Shown here: positions 1 to 8,204 of the stretch, in pieces
Numbering within the stretch: position 1 is the stretch's first letter
How the letters are laid out: each line of letters starts with the position of its first letter
The notes under the pieces: model-generated
Databases searched by the model: none
What the model saw: the letters and a program-made list of their open reading frames with translations, nothing else
Told to the model about the DNA's origin: nothing
Source of the DNA: an uncultured Lachnospiraceae bacterium
Lineage (GTDB): Bacteria; Bacillota; Clostridia; Lachnospirales; Lachnospiraceae
Assembly: GCA_948441955.1 (NCBI GenBank)
Contig: CAOJQZ010000030.1
Span: forward strand, 1-28,486
Length of the DNA: 28,486 nucleotides
Direction of reading: 5' to 3'
Position numbers and translations under genes: made by a program

Positions 1-153
1 CAGTTTACAATGGATCCTGATAAAGTAAAACGTTTACTTGCAGCTATTGATTATGATGACGATATGCATAATATGTCAGATTTGTTTAACAAAGCGGCTG
101 ATGAATACTTAAAGAAGCAGGAAGAGAACGGAGGAGATGGTAATGGCAAATAA
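1..153 (+). CDS. Partial ribbon-helix-helix-like regulator (C-terminal part)
   Basis: An open frame enters from the left edge and stops at TAA 151-153, leaving 50 residues. A short strand-like start (FTMDPDKVKRLL) is followed by two predicted helices, the second reading MSDLFNKAADEYLKK. This is the layout of CopG/Arc-type ribbon-helix-helix DNA-binding proteins, where a strand precedes two helices. Assignment to that fold is inference from pattern only. The stop codon overlaps the methyltransferase start at 143, so the two genes are probably translationally coupled and the small protein could regulate the restriction-modification operon. The real start may lie outside the window; an internal ATG at 10 would give about 47 residues. 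Confidence 0.5.
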   Translation, partial: QFTMDPDKVKRLLAAIDYDDDMHNMSDLFNKAADEYLKKQEENGGDGNGK

Positions 154-1954
154 AAGCCTATATCGTACTGAGGATGAGGTAAGAGATAGTGCTAAAATAC
201 AACTTGGTTTTGATAAGGTTGAAGCTAATGTAAAACAAGGAACGGGTCAAATTACAACATTCAATCAGTTAGGATTTAAGGGTGTGATTGATAAACCGGA
301 TGGGTGGTATCTACCTGATGATTGCGCTTTACCTGCTATTATTTTGGAAACTAAATCCGAACAAGAAGATATTTCATTACAAAAATGGGTAAATGAACTT
401 ATTAAAAACTGCAATATAGTCCGAAAAAAATACAAAAATGTATGCGGCATTTTATATAATGGTATAGATCTTAGAGTTTTCAAAAACGACACAGAATTGT
501 GTAACATAGAAATTTCAAGTGTACTCCAAGATAAGTCGTATTATTTGGCGCTGTTTACACAAGACACCATTGACAAGCAGCATATTTATAATTTAACAAA
601 ACGCATTAACGATTGCTTACATACGGAGTTCGGTATTGGAAATTTGTATCATCGAATGATTTTTACTGCGTGTGCGTTGGTTGCTAAAAGATACGGTGCG
701 TTATTGGTTAAGAATATGAATTTTACTTTGATGAAAAATTCCATTCTTAGTACGCTTTCAAAGTCATTAGAAGATAGCAGAAAACAAAACTTAAAACTCG
801 ATTTACTTACAGAAGTGTATGCTGAGATTAAAATGAACAATACAACTAATCAAGATGCTATTAACAATTTCATTGATTGGGTTTCTGAAATATCCGATTG
901 TGTCAATTCTGATTATTGGAACGGCGAGGATGTTATGGGGATTTTTTTCAACGAGTTTAACCGATATAAGAAAAAATCTGAAAGCGGTCAGGTTTTTACT
1001 CCCGATCATATTACTTCGTTTATGTATAGACTAATTGAAGTGAATCAAAATGATAAGGTGTTGGATGCCGCTTGTGGCTCAGGAGCATTTTTGGTAAAAG
1101 CAATGTGTAATATGATGAAAGAAGCAGGTGGTATTAATACGAAAAAAGCCTCTCAAATCAAAGATACACAGTTATTTGGTATAGAATTTGACAGGGAAAT
1201 TTTTGCTCTTGCTTGTGCAAATATGCTTATTCATAAAGATGGAAAAACAAATTTAGAACACCTTGATAGCAGAACACAAGAAGCTTGTGATTGGATTAAA
1301 TCAAAAAGCATTACAAAAGTTCTTATGAATCCACCTTTTGAGTCCAAATACGGTTGTTTGACAATAGTTGAAAATGTATTGAAGAATGTACCGAGAAATA
1401 CAAAATGTGCTTTTATTCTTCCTGATAAAAAATTAGAAAAAGATAAAAAGGGCAGAAAACTTCTGAAACACAGTACTCTTGAAAAGATTATTAAACTTCC
1501 TGAAAAAGTCTTTTCAGAAGGTGTTACAAGCTCTATCTTTATTTTTACAGCGGGAGTTCCTCAAAATGATAAGGAAATCTTTGCTTGCTACATAGAAGAA
1601 GATGGTTTGGAAACAGTAAAAAATCAAGGCAGACAAGATATTAAAGACAGGTGGCAAAGCATAGAAGATAGATGGGTGGATATTATACGTAAGCAATCAG
1701 GCGATGATACGGTTCAATGGATTAAGCCATCAGAACACTTAAGCTATCAGATGCCGGAAAAACCGTTTGAAATTTTTGAAGAGGATTTCACAAAAACTAT
1801 GATGGACTATTTGATGTTTAAGCAAGGAATTGATGTAAAAGAATTCAGCGATTCTTTGGTGAAAAAAGTTATGTATGACAGCAAAATATCTTTTGAAGAA
1901 AATGAGATAACAATCGTTCTGAAGGGAAAGGAATTAAATAATGAAACCAATTGA
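143..1954 (+). CDS. BcgI-like fused nuclease and N6-adenine DNA methyltransferase
   Basis: This 603-residue protein combines restriction and modification. The N-terminal part (about residues 1-140) carries a PD-(D/E)XK-like nuclease signature, with Asp50 in GVIDKPDG and Glu69-x-Lys71 in ILETKSE. A helical middle leads into an N6 methyltransferase domain with GQVFTP at 282-287, the SAM-binding motif DAACGSGAF at 308-316 and the catalytic NPPF at 396-399. Length and order match the A subunit of type IIB BcgI-type enzymes, which methylate adenine and cut on both sides of their site when bound to a specificity subunit. The start at 143 is chosen because GGAGGAG at 130-136 is correctly spaced for it; an ATG at 137 directly abuts that ribosome binding site. 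The next gene overlaps by 14 bases and is the specificity subunit. No separate HsdR gene is present. Confidence 0.88.
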   Translation: MANKSLYRTEDEVRDSAKIQLGFDKVEANVKQGTGQITTFNQLGFKGVIDKPDGWYLPDDCALPAIILETKSEQEDISLQKWVNELIKNCNIVRKKYKNVCGILYNGIDLRVFKNDTELCNIEISSVLQDKSYYLALFTQDTIDKQHIYNLTKRINDCLHTEFGIGNLYHRMIFTACALVAKRYGALLVKNMNFTLMKNSILSTLSKSLEDSRKQNLKLDLLTEVYAEIKMNNTTNQDAINNFIDWVSEISDCVNSDYWNGEDVMGIFFNEFNRYKKKSESGQVFTPDHITSFMYRLIEVNQNDKVLDAACGSGAFLVKAMCNMMKEAGGINTKKASQIKDTQLFGIEFDREIFALACANMLIHKDGKTNLEHLDSRTQEACDWIKSKSITKVLMNPPFESKYGCLTIVENVLKNVPRNTKCAFILPDKKLEKDKKGRKLLKHSTLEKIIKLPEKVFSEGVTSSIFIFTAGVPQNDKEIFACYIEEDGLETVKNQGRQDIKDRWQSIEDRWVDIIRKQSGDDTVQWIKPSEHLSYQMPEKPFEIFEEDFTKTMMDYLMFKQGIDVKEFSDSLVKKVMYDSKISFEENEITIVLKGKELNNETN

Positions 1955-3014
1955 TACAGCACAATGGAAAGAATTTATCATAAAAGATTTATTTACGGTC
2001 AAAAGACCATCCCCTCGTAGTCAGACGAACTATGATGAGGGCAATGTTCCATTTGTTGCATCAGGTAACTTTAATAATGGTGTACTAAAATATTTAGAAC
2101 CAAAGAAAGACGAAGTTTTGGACGCCGGAAATTGCATAACAGTAAGTCCGATCGATGGAAGTAGTTTTTATCAAGAGAATGATTTTCTTGGTAGAGGCGG
2201 TGCTGGCAGCTCCATTATCTTGTTATATAACCCTGACTTAAATCGTTATAATGGTTATTTTCTTGCTACTGTAATTCGTACCGTGTGTAGAAAATATGCG
2301 TATAGTGATATGGCGAATAAAGATACAATCGGAGCCGAAAAAATAAAATTACCTGTTGATGAAGCAGGCAAGCCAGATTTTTCGTATATGGAATCATATA
2401 TGAAAAATTTGGAATTTACTGTCAGCTCTTCGCTGACTGACTTACTGTCAGCGAAGAAATGCGGTATTTCAAAAATAATTGATACATCTAATTGGGAAAA
2501 TTTTAAAATTGAGGATTTGTTTGAAAAATTAGAACTAAAAACATTAAAAAAGGATTTCAATAAAACTTTTGATGTTTCTGAAATTCAAGATGACGAGTTC
2601 TCTTTACCTCTTGTAAATGCTAAGCATTTCAATAATGGTATTATGTACTATGGCAGAGAATGTGATTTTGAAGCATCTGAAATGACAATTGACATTGTAA
2701 AAAATGGGGCAATTGCAACGGGTGATGTTTATGCTCAACCGCAAAAAACAGGTGTGTTATGGGATGCTTATCTAATAAAGCCAAAAGCAGAAATAAAGTC
2801 CGAATTAGTTCTGTTTTTTCTTGCTACAGCATTGGAAAAAGCAATCAAAGATAAATTCAGTTATGATGATAAATGCATTTGGCAGAAAGTAAAGAAAATG
2901 TCGATACCATTACCTATAACAAACTCAAAAGCACCTGATTATGGATATATGGAAAAATATATGATGTACATATTAGGTAATACAGAAAACTTATTGGATA
3001 ACTTAGGAGCATAA
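1941..3014 (+). CDS. Restriction-modification specificity subunit (HsdS/BcgIB-like)
   Basis: This 357-residue protein is built as two similar halves, the usual form of a DNA-recognition subunit with two target recognition domains. WKEFIIKDLF at 9-18 is echoed by WENFKIEDLF at 185-194. The end of each half is also repeated (KPDFSYMESYM at 144-154 and APDYGYMEKYM at 331-341). Each half should read one part of a split DNA site, so the enzyme probably recognises a bipartite sequence. The size is like BcgI B (about 340 residues). The ATG at 1941 lies inside the end of the upstream gene, with AAAGGA just before it, so translation is probably coupled. The linker between the halves contains an inverted repeat (2428-2456). 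The recognition sequence cannot be read from the protein. Confidence 0.85.
   Translation: MKPIDTAQWKEFIIKDLFTVKRPSPRSQTNYDEGNVPFVASGNFNNGVLKYLEPKKDEVLDAGNCITVSPIDGSSFYQENDFLGRGGAGSSIILLYNPDLNRYNGYFLATVIRTVCRKYAYSDMANKDTIGAEKIKLPVDEAGKPDFSYMESYMKNLEFTVSSSLTDLLSAKKCGISKIIDTSNWENFKIEDLFEKLELKTLKKDFNKTFDVSEIQDDEFSLPLVNAKHFNNGIMYYGRECDFEASEMTIDIVKNGAIATGDVYAQPQKTGVLWDAYLIKPKAEIKSELVLFFLATALEKAIKDKFSYDDKCIWQKVKKMSIPLPITNSKAPDYGYMEKYMMYILGNTENLLDNLGA
2416..2456. repeat. Inverted and direct repeats in the inter-TRD linker of the specificity gene
   Basis: CTTCGCTGAC at 2428-2437 is followed after nine bases by its exact reverse complement at 2447-2456. The 11-base word TTACTGTCAGC occurs at 2416-2426 and again at 2442-2452, 26 bases apart. 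Both fall in the segment coding for the linker between the two target recognition domains (around residues 160-172). Confidence 0.7.
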
Positions 3015-3015
3015 T

Positions 3016-3774
3016 ATGGCGGAAGAAAAGGATTTGATATCTAGGAGATATACAAGCAGTCAGCTAAAAACACATGAAATGTGCGATAGCCTTCTGGAAC
3101 AGCTGGAAAAAGCGATTTCTTTAAAAGAAGATGGATTAATTCTGGAATCAGATGCTGTGCTCAATATGTTGTCAGTGAAAGTTGAAAAAATAATGACACA
3201 GTTTAATGAGCCTAAAGAGAAAACTGAAAACCAGAATTTTGATGAAAGTATATTGCCAGGAAGAGGAAAGCTTCTTGCCGAAAATAATAAAGTTATATTA
3301 AAGGCGGCATCAGATGAAGACTATGAAAATTATATGGAAGTATCCTATGAATGCTCTATTATGAGAAGCGCTTTTAAGAAAAAGCTTTTAAAAAAGATTT
3401 ATGGGAATTATTTTTATCTGATACAGCCGCAAACTTTTCTATTTTTGACAGGGTAACTGGAGAATATGTGGGTTCTGTGGAATAAGAAATATAAATGTAG
3501 AGAATTGGGAATTAGTAATAGAACTTTTACTACATATAGAAGCAGGGTTGACTCTGACAATTATGCTTCGCAGAATCTTATGAGAAAACTTGGAGCAAAA
3601 CCTAACGGAATCAGCGAAATGTTTATTCATGGAGAGGATTTACACAAGTTTCAGGAAGAAAATAAAGATTTAATTAATGATGAATTAAGAAAGTTGGCAA
3701 AGGAGTTTCATATTGCTCCGATTGATTTGATAGGTCATGTATTAGAATTTCGTATCGAATGGAAAAAATTTTAG
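3016..3774 (+). pseudogene. Broken GNAT-family acetyltransferase
   Basis: Three reading frames together spell one GNAT-like protein. Frame 1 from the ATG at 3016 reads to about residue 125. At the A-run 3390-3395 the homologous reading passes to another frame (KKDLWELFLSDTAANFSIF, then VTGEYVGS). Near 3476 it shifts again (CGIRNINVENWELVIELL). After about 3525 it returns to frame 1 with YRSRVDSDNYASQNLMRKLG, the typical GNAT C-terminal part. The first two shifts each fit a single-base loss. Between WELVIELL and YRSRVDSDN the acetyl-CoA-binding motif A (usually R/QxxGxG/A) is missing, implying a deletion of roughly 30 codons. The simple open frames 3016-3456 and 3466-3774 are therefore fragments. 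It begins two bases after the specificity gene ends. Sequencing error could explain one shift but not the missing motif. Confidence 0.75.
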
Positions 3775-3817
3775 GAACAAATATTAAACTTTTTATAGTA
3801 AGAGAAGGAATTAAGCA

Positions 3818-4414
3818 GTGAATAATGAACTTGTTTTATATGGAACAAAAGTTATAATATCTCACTTGAATCATTCAAATGTAAAATGTTATTTGTCTAC
3901 ATATAAAAGTGCTTCTGCTTTTTCAAAAGTATATGAGATGATGCCTGATTTTTGGGAGCATCCATGTATGCGTATTAAAGATTATGCTGACGGGAAACGG
4001 AACAGCAAAGCAAGGTATTTGATAGTTGAAAAAGTGTCATTGCAGGGAATTGGTTTCATTGAATTAGATTATAGTAATTCGGAAATGCCGGAAGTAGATA
4101 TCGCAATACTTGAGAAATATCAAGGAAAGGGTTATGCGTTTGAAGCCTCCAAGATACTGTTTTTTAATGTATTTGAAAATGAATCAATAAAGTGTATTGT
4201 TTGGAATGCTTTCTGGTCAAATAAAGCAAGCTGTAGGGTAGCTGAGAAGTTGGGAGGAAATTTAGTAGAAGGAAAAAATATGGTAGTGGAAGCTATGCAG
4301 GCAGCAGGATTAAAAGTGGATTTGGCAGATTATGAGGGGGCTCCCGCAACAGTGACATATGAGATTAGAAAAATGATATTTATGAACAAATTTTGTGACA
4401 GGAACTGTATGTAA
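3818..4414 (+). CDS. GNAT-family N-acetyltransferase
   Basis: This 198-residue protein has the acetyl-CoA-binding motif A of GNAT enzymes. DIAILEKYQGKGYAFEASK at about 94-112 contains the Q-x-x-G-x-G/A core (QGKGYA 102-107), and a later NKASCRVAEKLGG matches the usual C-terminal N-x-A-S...LG segment. The overall pattern resembles RimJ/RimL-type transferases, which acetylate amino groups of proteins or small molecules; the substrate cannot be told. GTG at 3818 is used as the start, with AGAAGGA about nine bases upstream; a nearby ATG at 3825 is out of frame. It follows the broken GNAT gene but is not a close copy of it. Base composition is A+T-rich like the rest of this accessory segment. The last residues (FMNKFCDRNCM) are unlike a typical GNAT end and may come from a rearranged junction. 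Confidence 0.72.
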   Translation: MNNELVLYGTKVIISHLNHSNVKCYLSTYKSASAFSKVYEMMPDFWEHPCMRIKDYADGKRNSKARYLIVEKVSLQGIGFIELDYSNSEMPEVDIAILEKYQGKGYAFEASKILFFNVFENESIKCIVWNAFWSNKASCRVAEKLGGNLVEGKNMVVEAMQAAGLKVDLADYEGAPATVTYEIRKMIFMNKFCDRNCM

Positions 4415-4904
4415 GAAAAAGATTTATTAATGATGGGACGGAGATATATCAAATCCGTGGATCAGTGATAACGGAATCCGTGAAAAAAGTTACTATTATT
4501 AGCTACGTTGGTACAAAATATGACCTGAATCCATTTGAAAAACAGTTCTAACTGTTATTTTTCTGTACTTGTAGAAGGAATGAAACAGGAACTACTAAAA
4601 CTTTCTGTCACACAATTCTGGCCTAATGAGGACAAATGGAGGTATGGGAAAATCAAAGGAATCATAGAATTTGCCGAGAGGTTTATTTCGAAATATGGAC
4701 GAAAATAAAAGACGTGTGCCGAAATGTCTGCCGGAGAATGAAAAAGTGATTATGGCGGCGTTTAAGCATTTTAACATGATATGAGATGATTTGTCAGGAC
4801 AAGAAAATAGGAATTGATTATAGCTGAGGCAAATCATACAATTAAGTTGAGATAACAAAATAAGCGAAGTTATAGAAAAAGTAAAGGAAACAAGAGGGTA
4901 ATCT
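4415..4904 (+). other. Gene-poor stretch with degraded coding remnants
   Basis: About 490 bases hold no convincing intact gene. Three short protein-like stretches without proper starts can be read on the + strand. One ends at 4551 (RFINDGTEIYQIRGSV, later TIISYVGTKYDLNPFEKQF). One ends near 4708 (SVTQFWPNEDKWRYGKIKG, later EFAERFISKYGRK). The third is a 29-residue frame 4695-4784 starting MDENKRRVPKCLPENEK. They look like pieces of decayed genes, but I do not recognise their families. The frame 4695-4784 lacks a clear ribosome binding site. The right end appears to carry a promoter for the next gene. Confidence 0.4.
4847..4876 (+). promoter_or_regulatory. Candidate sigma-A promoter for the 408-residue gene
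   Basis: TTGAGA at 4847-4852 and TATAGA at 4871-4876 are separated by 18 bases and lie just ahead of the ATG at 4905. Each hexamer matches the consensus at five of six positions. Confidence 0.4.
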
Positions 4905-6131
4905 ATGTCAGGAATTTTATATACTGCTTATCAAAAATTTTATAGTGCATTAAACTGCCTGGAAAGGTTTGATAAAGAAAAAGATTTTTTTGAAAATATA
5001 TCAAATATAGATGGATTCTTCTCGGAATTCCGAAACGTAACTTTTGTATTGCAAAAAGCAATCGCGCATACAGAATATGCTGCATTATATGAGGAAAATA
5101 GAAATAAATATTTGGCAGACTGCAAATGGTTTGTGGAGAAAAGAAATGAGATTACAAAGCAGCAGCCATTTCAGCTTGTCAAACAGATAGAAATCAGTAT
5201 CTATTTTCCAGGCAGTGAAATAGAGGTGCTGTCCAGAAAATTCACAGTTGAAAATGACGTAAAATTATCGACTATGCTAGAGGAAATAAAAAATTTCCTG
5301 ACCTTTGATAAGTCAAATGAGGTCTTCTTTTCAGTTAAGTTTTCGTTTTTTGAAAAAGAAACAGAAGAAGATTTACACGATAAGTTCATGGGCGGCATAA
5401 GCGCTATGGGTTTGTTTTTGGATGCTATGAAACAGGCGGTAAACGAGCAGTGTGAATTGTGCGAAGCATTAGCCGATAAAATTTCAAAAATGCATTTTGG
5501 GTTACTTCCTAAAGATATGCTTTTTGTAATTGATTATGTATATTATCCAGACAGGGACGAGTTTGAACGGGCCGAAAGGATGGCAATGGTGCCGGGAAGC
5601 AGAGAAAAGGAAATACGTCTTTCGTTCAAATGTTTACAGAAAGGCTTCCCCTTTTTTGGGGACGGGGACTATTTTGAAGGGTTTGTATTAATAAATACAA
5701 TAATGGGAACCGCGGATTTAATGCCAACGATCTGGACGGTTTATTCCGATCATACTTTTACATTTGATCTGTTTCATTCCGATATAAAAACTACAATGTA
5801 CAGGAAAATAAATGAGGCGGCTCATAAGATATTAAAGGCAGATGTGACAGAAGTGTATTGCATGGCGACCTATACGGTATGCGATTGGGAAAAGGAATAT
5901 TTAGAGATGACGTCCAGGGAACGTGTAGCGCATGCAAGAGAAGAATATTTGACGTTTATGAAGGTGGACAGGCTGCTTAATGAGGAAGAATATTCCTTCG
6001 AGTCATCTAAATTAAAAGATTACGCATATATCGGGAATCAATTAAGATATGGCGGAAGTAAAGGGCTTATATTAGGCCGGCTTAACATGCTGCCGGTTAT
6101 ACGGGCATTTGAGAAAAGAAAATCTATATAA
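4905..6131 (+). CDS. Protein of unknown function, possible HEPN-like N-terminus
   Basis: I do not recognise this 408-residue protein with confidence. No signal peptide or membrane segment is visible, so it is probably cytoplasmic. The N-terminal 90 residues are helical, with EFRNVTFVLQK at 41-51 and WFVEKRNEITK at 75-85. An Arg-Asn pair at the end of a helical bundle recalls HEPN-type RNases and related abundant hypothetical proteins, but the usual histidine of RNxxxxH is not present in this spacing, so activity is doubtful. The rest (about 90-408) is mixed alpha/beta without a motif I can name. The ATG at 4905 follows GAGGGT, with a promoter-like sequence before it. It sits at the edge of the restriction-modification segment, so a defence-linked role is possible but not shown. 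Confidence 0.6.
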   Translation: MSGILYTAYQKFYSALNCLERFDKEKDFFENISNIDGFFSEFRNVTFVLQKAIAHTEYAALYEENRNKYLADCKWFVEKRNEITKQQPFQLVKQIEISIYFPGSEIEVLSRKFTVENDVKLSTMLEEIKNFLTFDKSNEVFFSVKFSFFEKETEEDLHDKFMGGISAMGLFLDAMKQAVNEQCELCEALADKISKMHFGLLPKDMLFVIDYVYYPDRDEFERAERMAMVPGSREKEIRLSFKCLQKGFPFFGDGDYFEGFVLINTIMGTADLMPTIWTVYSDHTFTFDLFHSDIKTTMYRKINEAAHKILKADVTEVYCMATYTVCDWEKEYLEMTSRERVAHAREEYLTFMKVDRLLNEEEYSFESSKLKDYAYIGNQLRYGGSKGLILGRLNMLPVIRAFEKRKSI

Positions 6132-6148
6132 GGAAAGAGGGAGAGAAA

Positions 6149-6466
6149 ATGGCAACGACAAAAGAATTTCATGATTATATTTTAGAGCAGCTTCAAAAAG
6201 CCGGTGATGTTACAACAAGAAAGATGATGGGAGAATACTGTGTTTATTTTAACGGAAAGCTGGTTGGAAATATATGCGATAACACACTGTTTTTAAAGCC
6301 AACGGAATCTGCATTAAGACTGCTGCCGGGTGCAGAACGGGGATATCCCTACGAGGGTTCAAAAAGCCTTATGATCATTATGGATGAGGCAGAGAATACG
6401 GAGCTGGTAAAATGTGTATTTAACAGCATGTATGAGGAACTTCCTGTACCGAAAAAAAGAAAGTAA
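6149..6466 (+). CDS. TfoX/Sxy N-terminal domain protein
   Basis: This 105-residue protein matches the TfoX N-terminal domain throughout. It has a helical start (EFHDYILEQLQKAG), then RKMMGEYCVYFNGKLVG and DNTLFLKPT, with a basic end (PVPKKRK). In Gammaproteobacteria TfoX/Sxy promotes competence gene expression; in Firmicutes the single N-terminal domain occurs alone and its role is unknown. There is no TfoX C-terminal domain, which fits the short length. The ribosome binding site is GGAAAGAGGGAGAG ahead of the ATG at 6149, only 17 bases after the previous gene, so the two may share a transcript. The next gene starts 19 bases after it ends. Confidence 0.82.
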   Translation: MATTKEFHDYILEQLQKAGDVTTRKMMGEYCVYFNGKLVGNICDNTLFLKPTESALRLLPGAERGYPYEGSKSLMIIMDEAENTELVKCVFNSMYEELPVPKKRK

Positions 6467-6485
6467 GATTCGTAAGGAGAAGATG

Positions 6486-8204
6486 ATGCCGCTTCAACAA
6501 ATACTATTTGAATCTGTTCTTAATATAGCCCTTTTAGTACTCATGGCGAATCTGATGTTAAAGTCCAGAATCATTCGTGATATCATATTACAGGAGAAAC
6601 GAAGTTTCAAGAGTCAGGCGCTTTTGTCGGCAATTTTTGGGGGGCTTGTGATTATTTCAACCTGTACTGCGCTGGACACAGGATATTATAATATAAATAC
6701 ACGTGCAATTGGAAGTATGACAGCAGGTCTTCTGGGCGGTCCGGTAGTAGGGTTATATGCTTCTCTTATCGGAGCAGTCTATGCTTATATATTTTCATCG
6801 CCGCAGGTGTTCGCTATGGCGGCGGCTTTTTCTACCATGATGTTCGGTCTTCTGGGCGGTGGATTTTATCCTTATTTTCAACGGGGGAAATGGAAATATA
6901 AGGATTTGTTTCTGCTTACTTGTTTTGCAGAGGTCTGTGACATGGTGTGCCTTCTTAGATTTGCGGTTCCTGTTCAGATGGCGCTGAAAGCGATTTTAGA
7001 GATTTCGGTACCGATGATTCTTATTAACGCTGTGGGAATTTTAATATTTATTTCAAGTTTTGATACGATATTTGAGTTTCAGGATATAGAAAGCAGCAGA
7101 CAGCTTCAGCGTGCGTCTGAGCTTGCCGGAAAATGTCTTCCGCTTTTCTTAAGAGGAATCAGCCATAAGGAAAATATGCAGAAGCTGTCTGAGATCATGC
7201 TGTCTGAGATTGACTGGGCCGGCGTTATGATCACAGACAGGCGGGAGGTTATTGCAAGCAGCCAGAAGGAGGCGGCAGAGAGGCTGGAGATTGGAACGGA
7301 GATTCCGGATGTGGGACGCCGTGCTATAAAGTCCGGCAAAATGGAGGTTATGTATAAGGTGCCTGTTACAAATCCCCTCTATGAGTTTATGAAGGACTAT
7401 TCCCTTGTGGCAGCTCCGTTTGTCATCAGAGAGCAGGCGATAGGATGCCTGATTGTCTGGGTGAAAAAGAAATGGGTGCTTCAGCAGAGTGAACTGAAAA
7501 TATTACAGCATCTTGTCACACTCAGTTCTTACCAGATAGCTCTTGCGGAGCTGGAGCAGCAAAGCGCTATGAGGCAGAGAGCAGAATTTAAGGCGCTGCA
7601 GTTTCAGGTGAATCCTCATTTTTTGTTTAATGCACTAAATACGGTTTCTTATGTCTGCCGTGAGGATCCGGAGCGGGCAAGAGAGCTCCTTTTAACACTT
7701 GCGAATTATTTTCGTTATAACCTGAATTATGACGCATATTTTGTTCCTCTTGAAGAAGAGCTGGAGCATGTGCAGGATTATTTGGAGATTGAGAAGGCAA
7801 GATTTGAAGAGAAGCTTCTTGTTACCGTTGAGATGCCGGAGGACATGGATATCAATATCCCCACATTGATTTTACAGCCGATTGTGGAAAACGCAGTCCG
7901 CTATGGAATAAACCGGGAAGGAAAGCGGATTGTAAGGATACAGGTAAAAAAAGAGGCGGAAGGCTATATGGTATGTATCTGTGATGAAGGCAAAGGAATA
8001 TCGGATGAAATTCTTCAGAAGCTGAGAAATGATGAGGCCATAGGAAGCAGTATTGGATTAAGTAATGTACATCGGCGGATGAAAAATTTGTATGGGGAAG
8101 AAAATGGGCTTCATATTAAAAGTTCTCTAAATGGAACCTGTGTGGAAATGCATTTTATGAAAAATGTTCTTAGGGAGGAAAAGGATGAGAATTGCAGTGA
8201 TTGA
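6486..8204 (+). CDS. LytS-family sensor histidine kinase
   Basis: This 572-residue membrane kinase has a hydrophobic N-terminal half (about 1-195) of several membrane segments with the GLLGGPVVGLYASLIGA signature of 5TMR-LYT sensors. A GAF-like region (about 210-350) follows. The His_kinase region has the phosphoacceptor His378 in NPHFLFN (376-382), and the ATPase domain has PIVENAVRYG (466-475) and DEGKGI (500-505). Such kinases autophosphorylate and pass phosphate to a LytTR response regulator, encoded next with a 20-base overlap. Relatives respond to murein-hydrolase control signals or to pyruvate; the signal here is unknown. The start at 6486 is best placed relative to AGGAG at 6475-6479; an ATG three bases earlier is too close. 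No lrgAB- or cidAB-like target gene is nearby. Confidence 0.88.
   Translation: MPLQQILFESVLNIALLVLMANLMLKSRIIRDIILQEKRSFKSQALLSAIFGGLVIISTCTALDTGYYNINTRAIGSMTAGLLGGPVVGLYASLIGAVYAYIFSSPQVFAMAAAFSTMMFGLLGGGFYPYFQRGKWKYKDLFLLTCFAEVCDMVCLLRFAVPVQMALKAILEISVPMILINAVGILIFISSFDTIFEFQDIESSRQLQRASELAGKCLPLFLRGISHKENMQKLSEIMLSEIDWAGVMITDRREVIASSQKEAAERLEIGTEIPDVGRRAIKSGKMEVMYKVPVTNPLYEFMKDYSLVAAPFVIREQAIGCLIVWVKKKWVLQQSELKILQHLVTLSSYQIALAELEQQSAMRQRAEFKALQFQVNPHFLFNALNTVSYVCREDPERARELLLTLANYFRYNLNYDAYFVPLEEELEHVQDYLEIEKARFEEKLLVTVEMPEDMDINIPTLILQPIVENAVRYGINREGKRIVRIQVKKEAEGYMVCICDEGKGISDEILQKLRNDEAIGSSIGLSNVHRRMKNLYGEENGLHIKSSLNGTCVEMHFMKNVLREEKDENCSD

Noticed and set aside
3390..3395. A-run as a phase-variable switch in the GNAT gene
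   Set aside because: Only six A, and the gene has further damage downstream (second frameshift and missing motif), so switching here could not restore function.
1..6131. Prophage or integrative element
   Set aside because: The segment is A+T-rich and accessory in content, but no integrase, transposase, attachment site or structural phage gene is visible inside the window.
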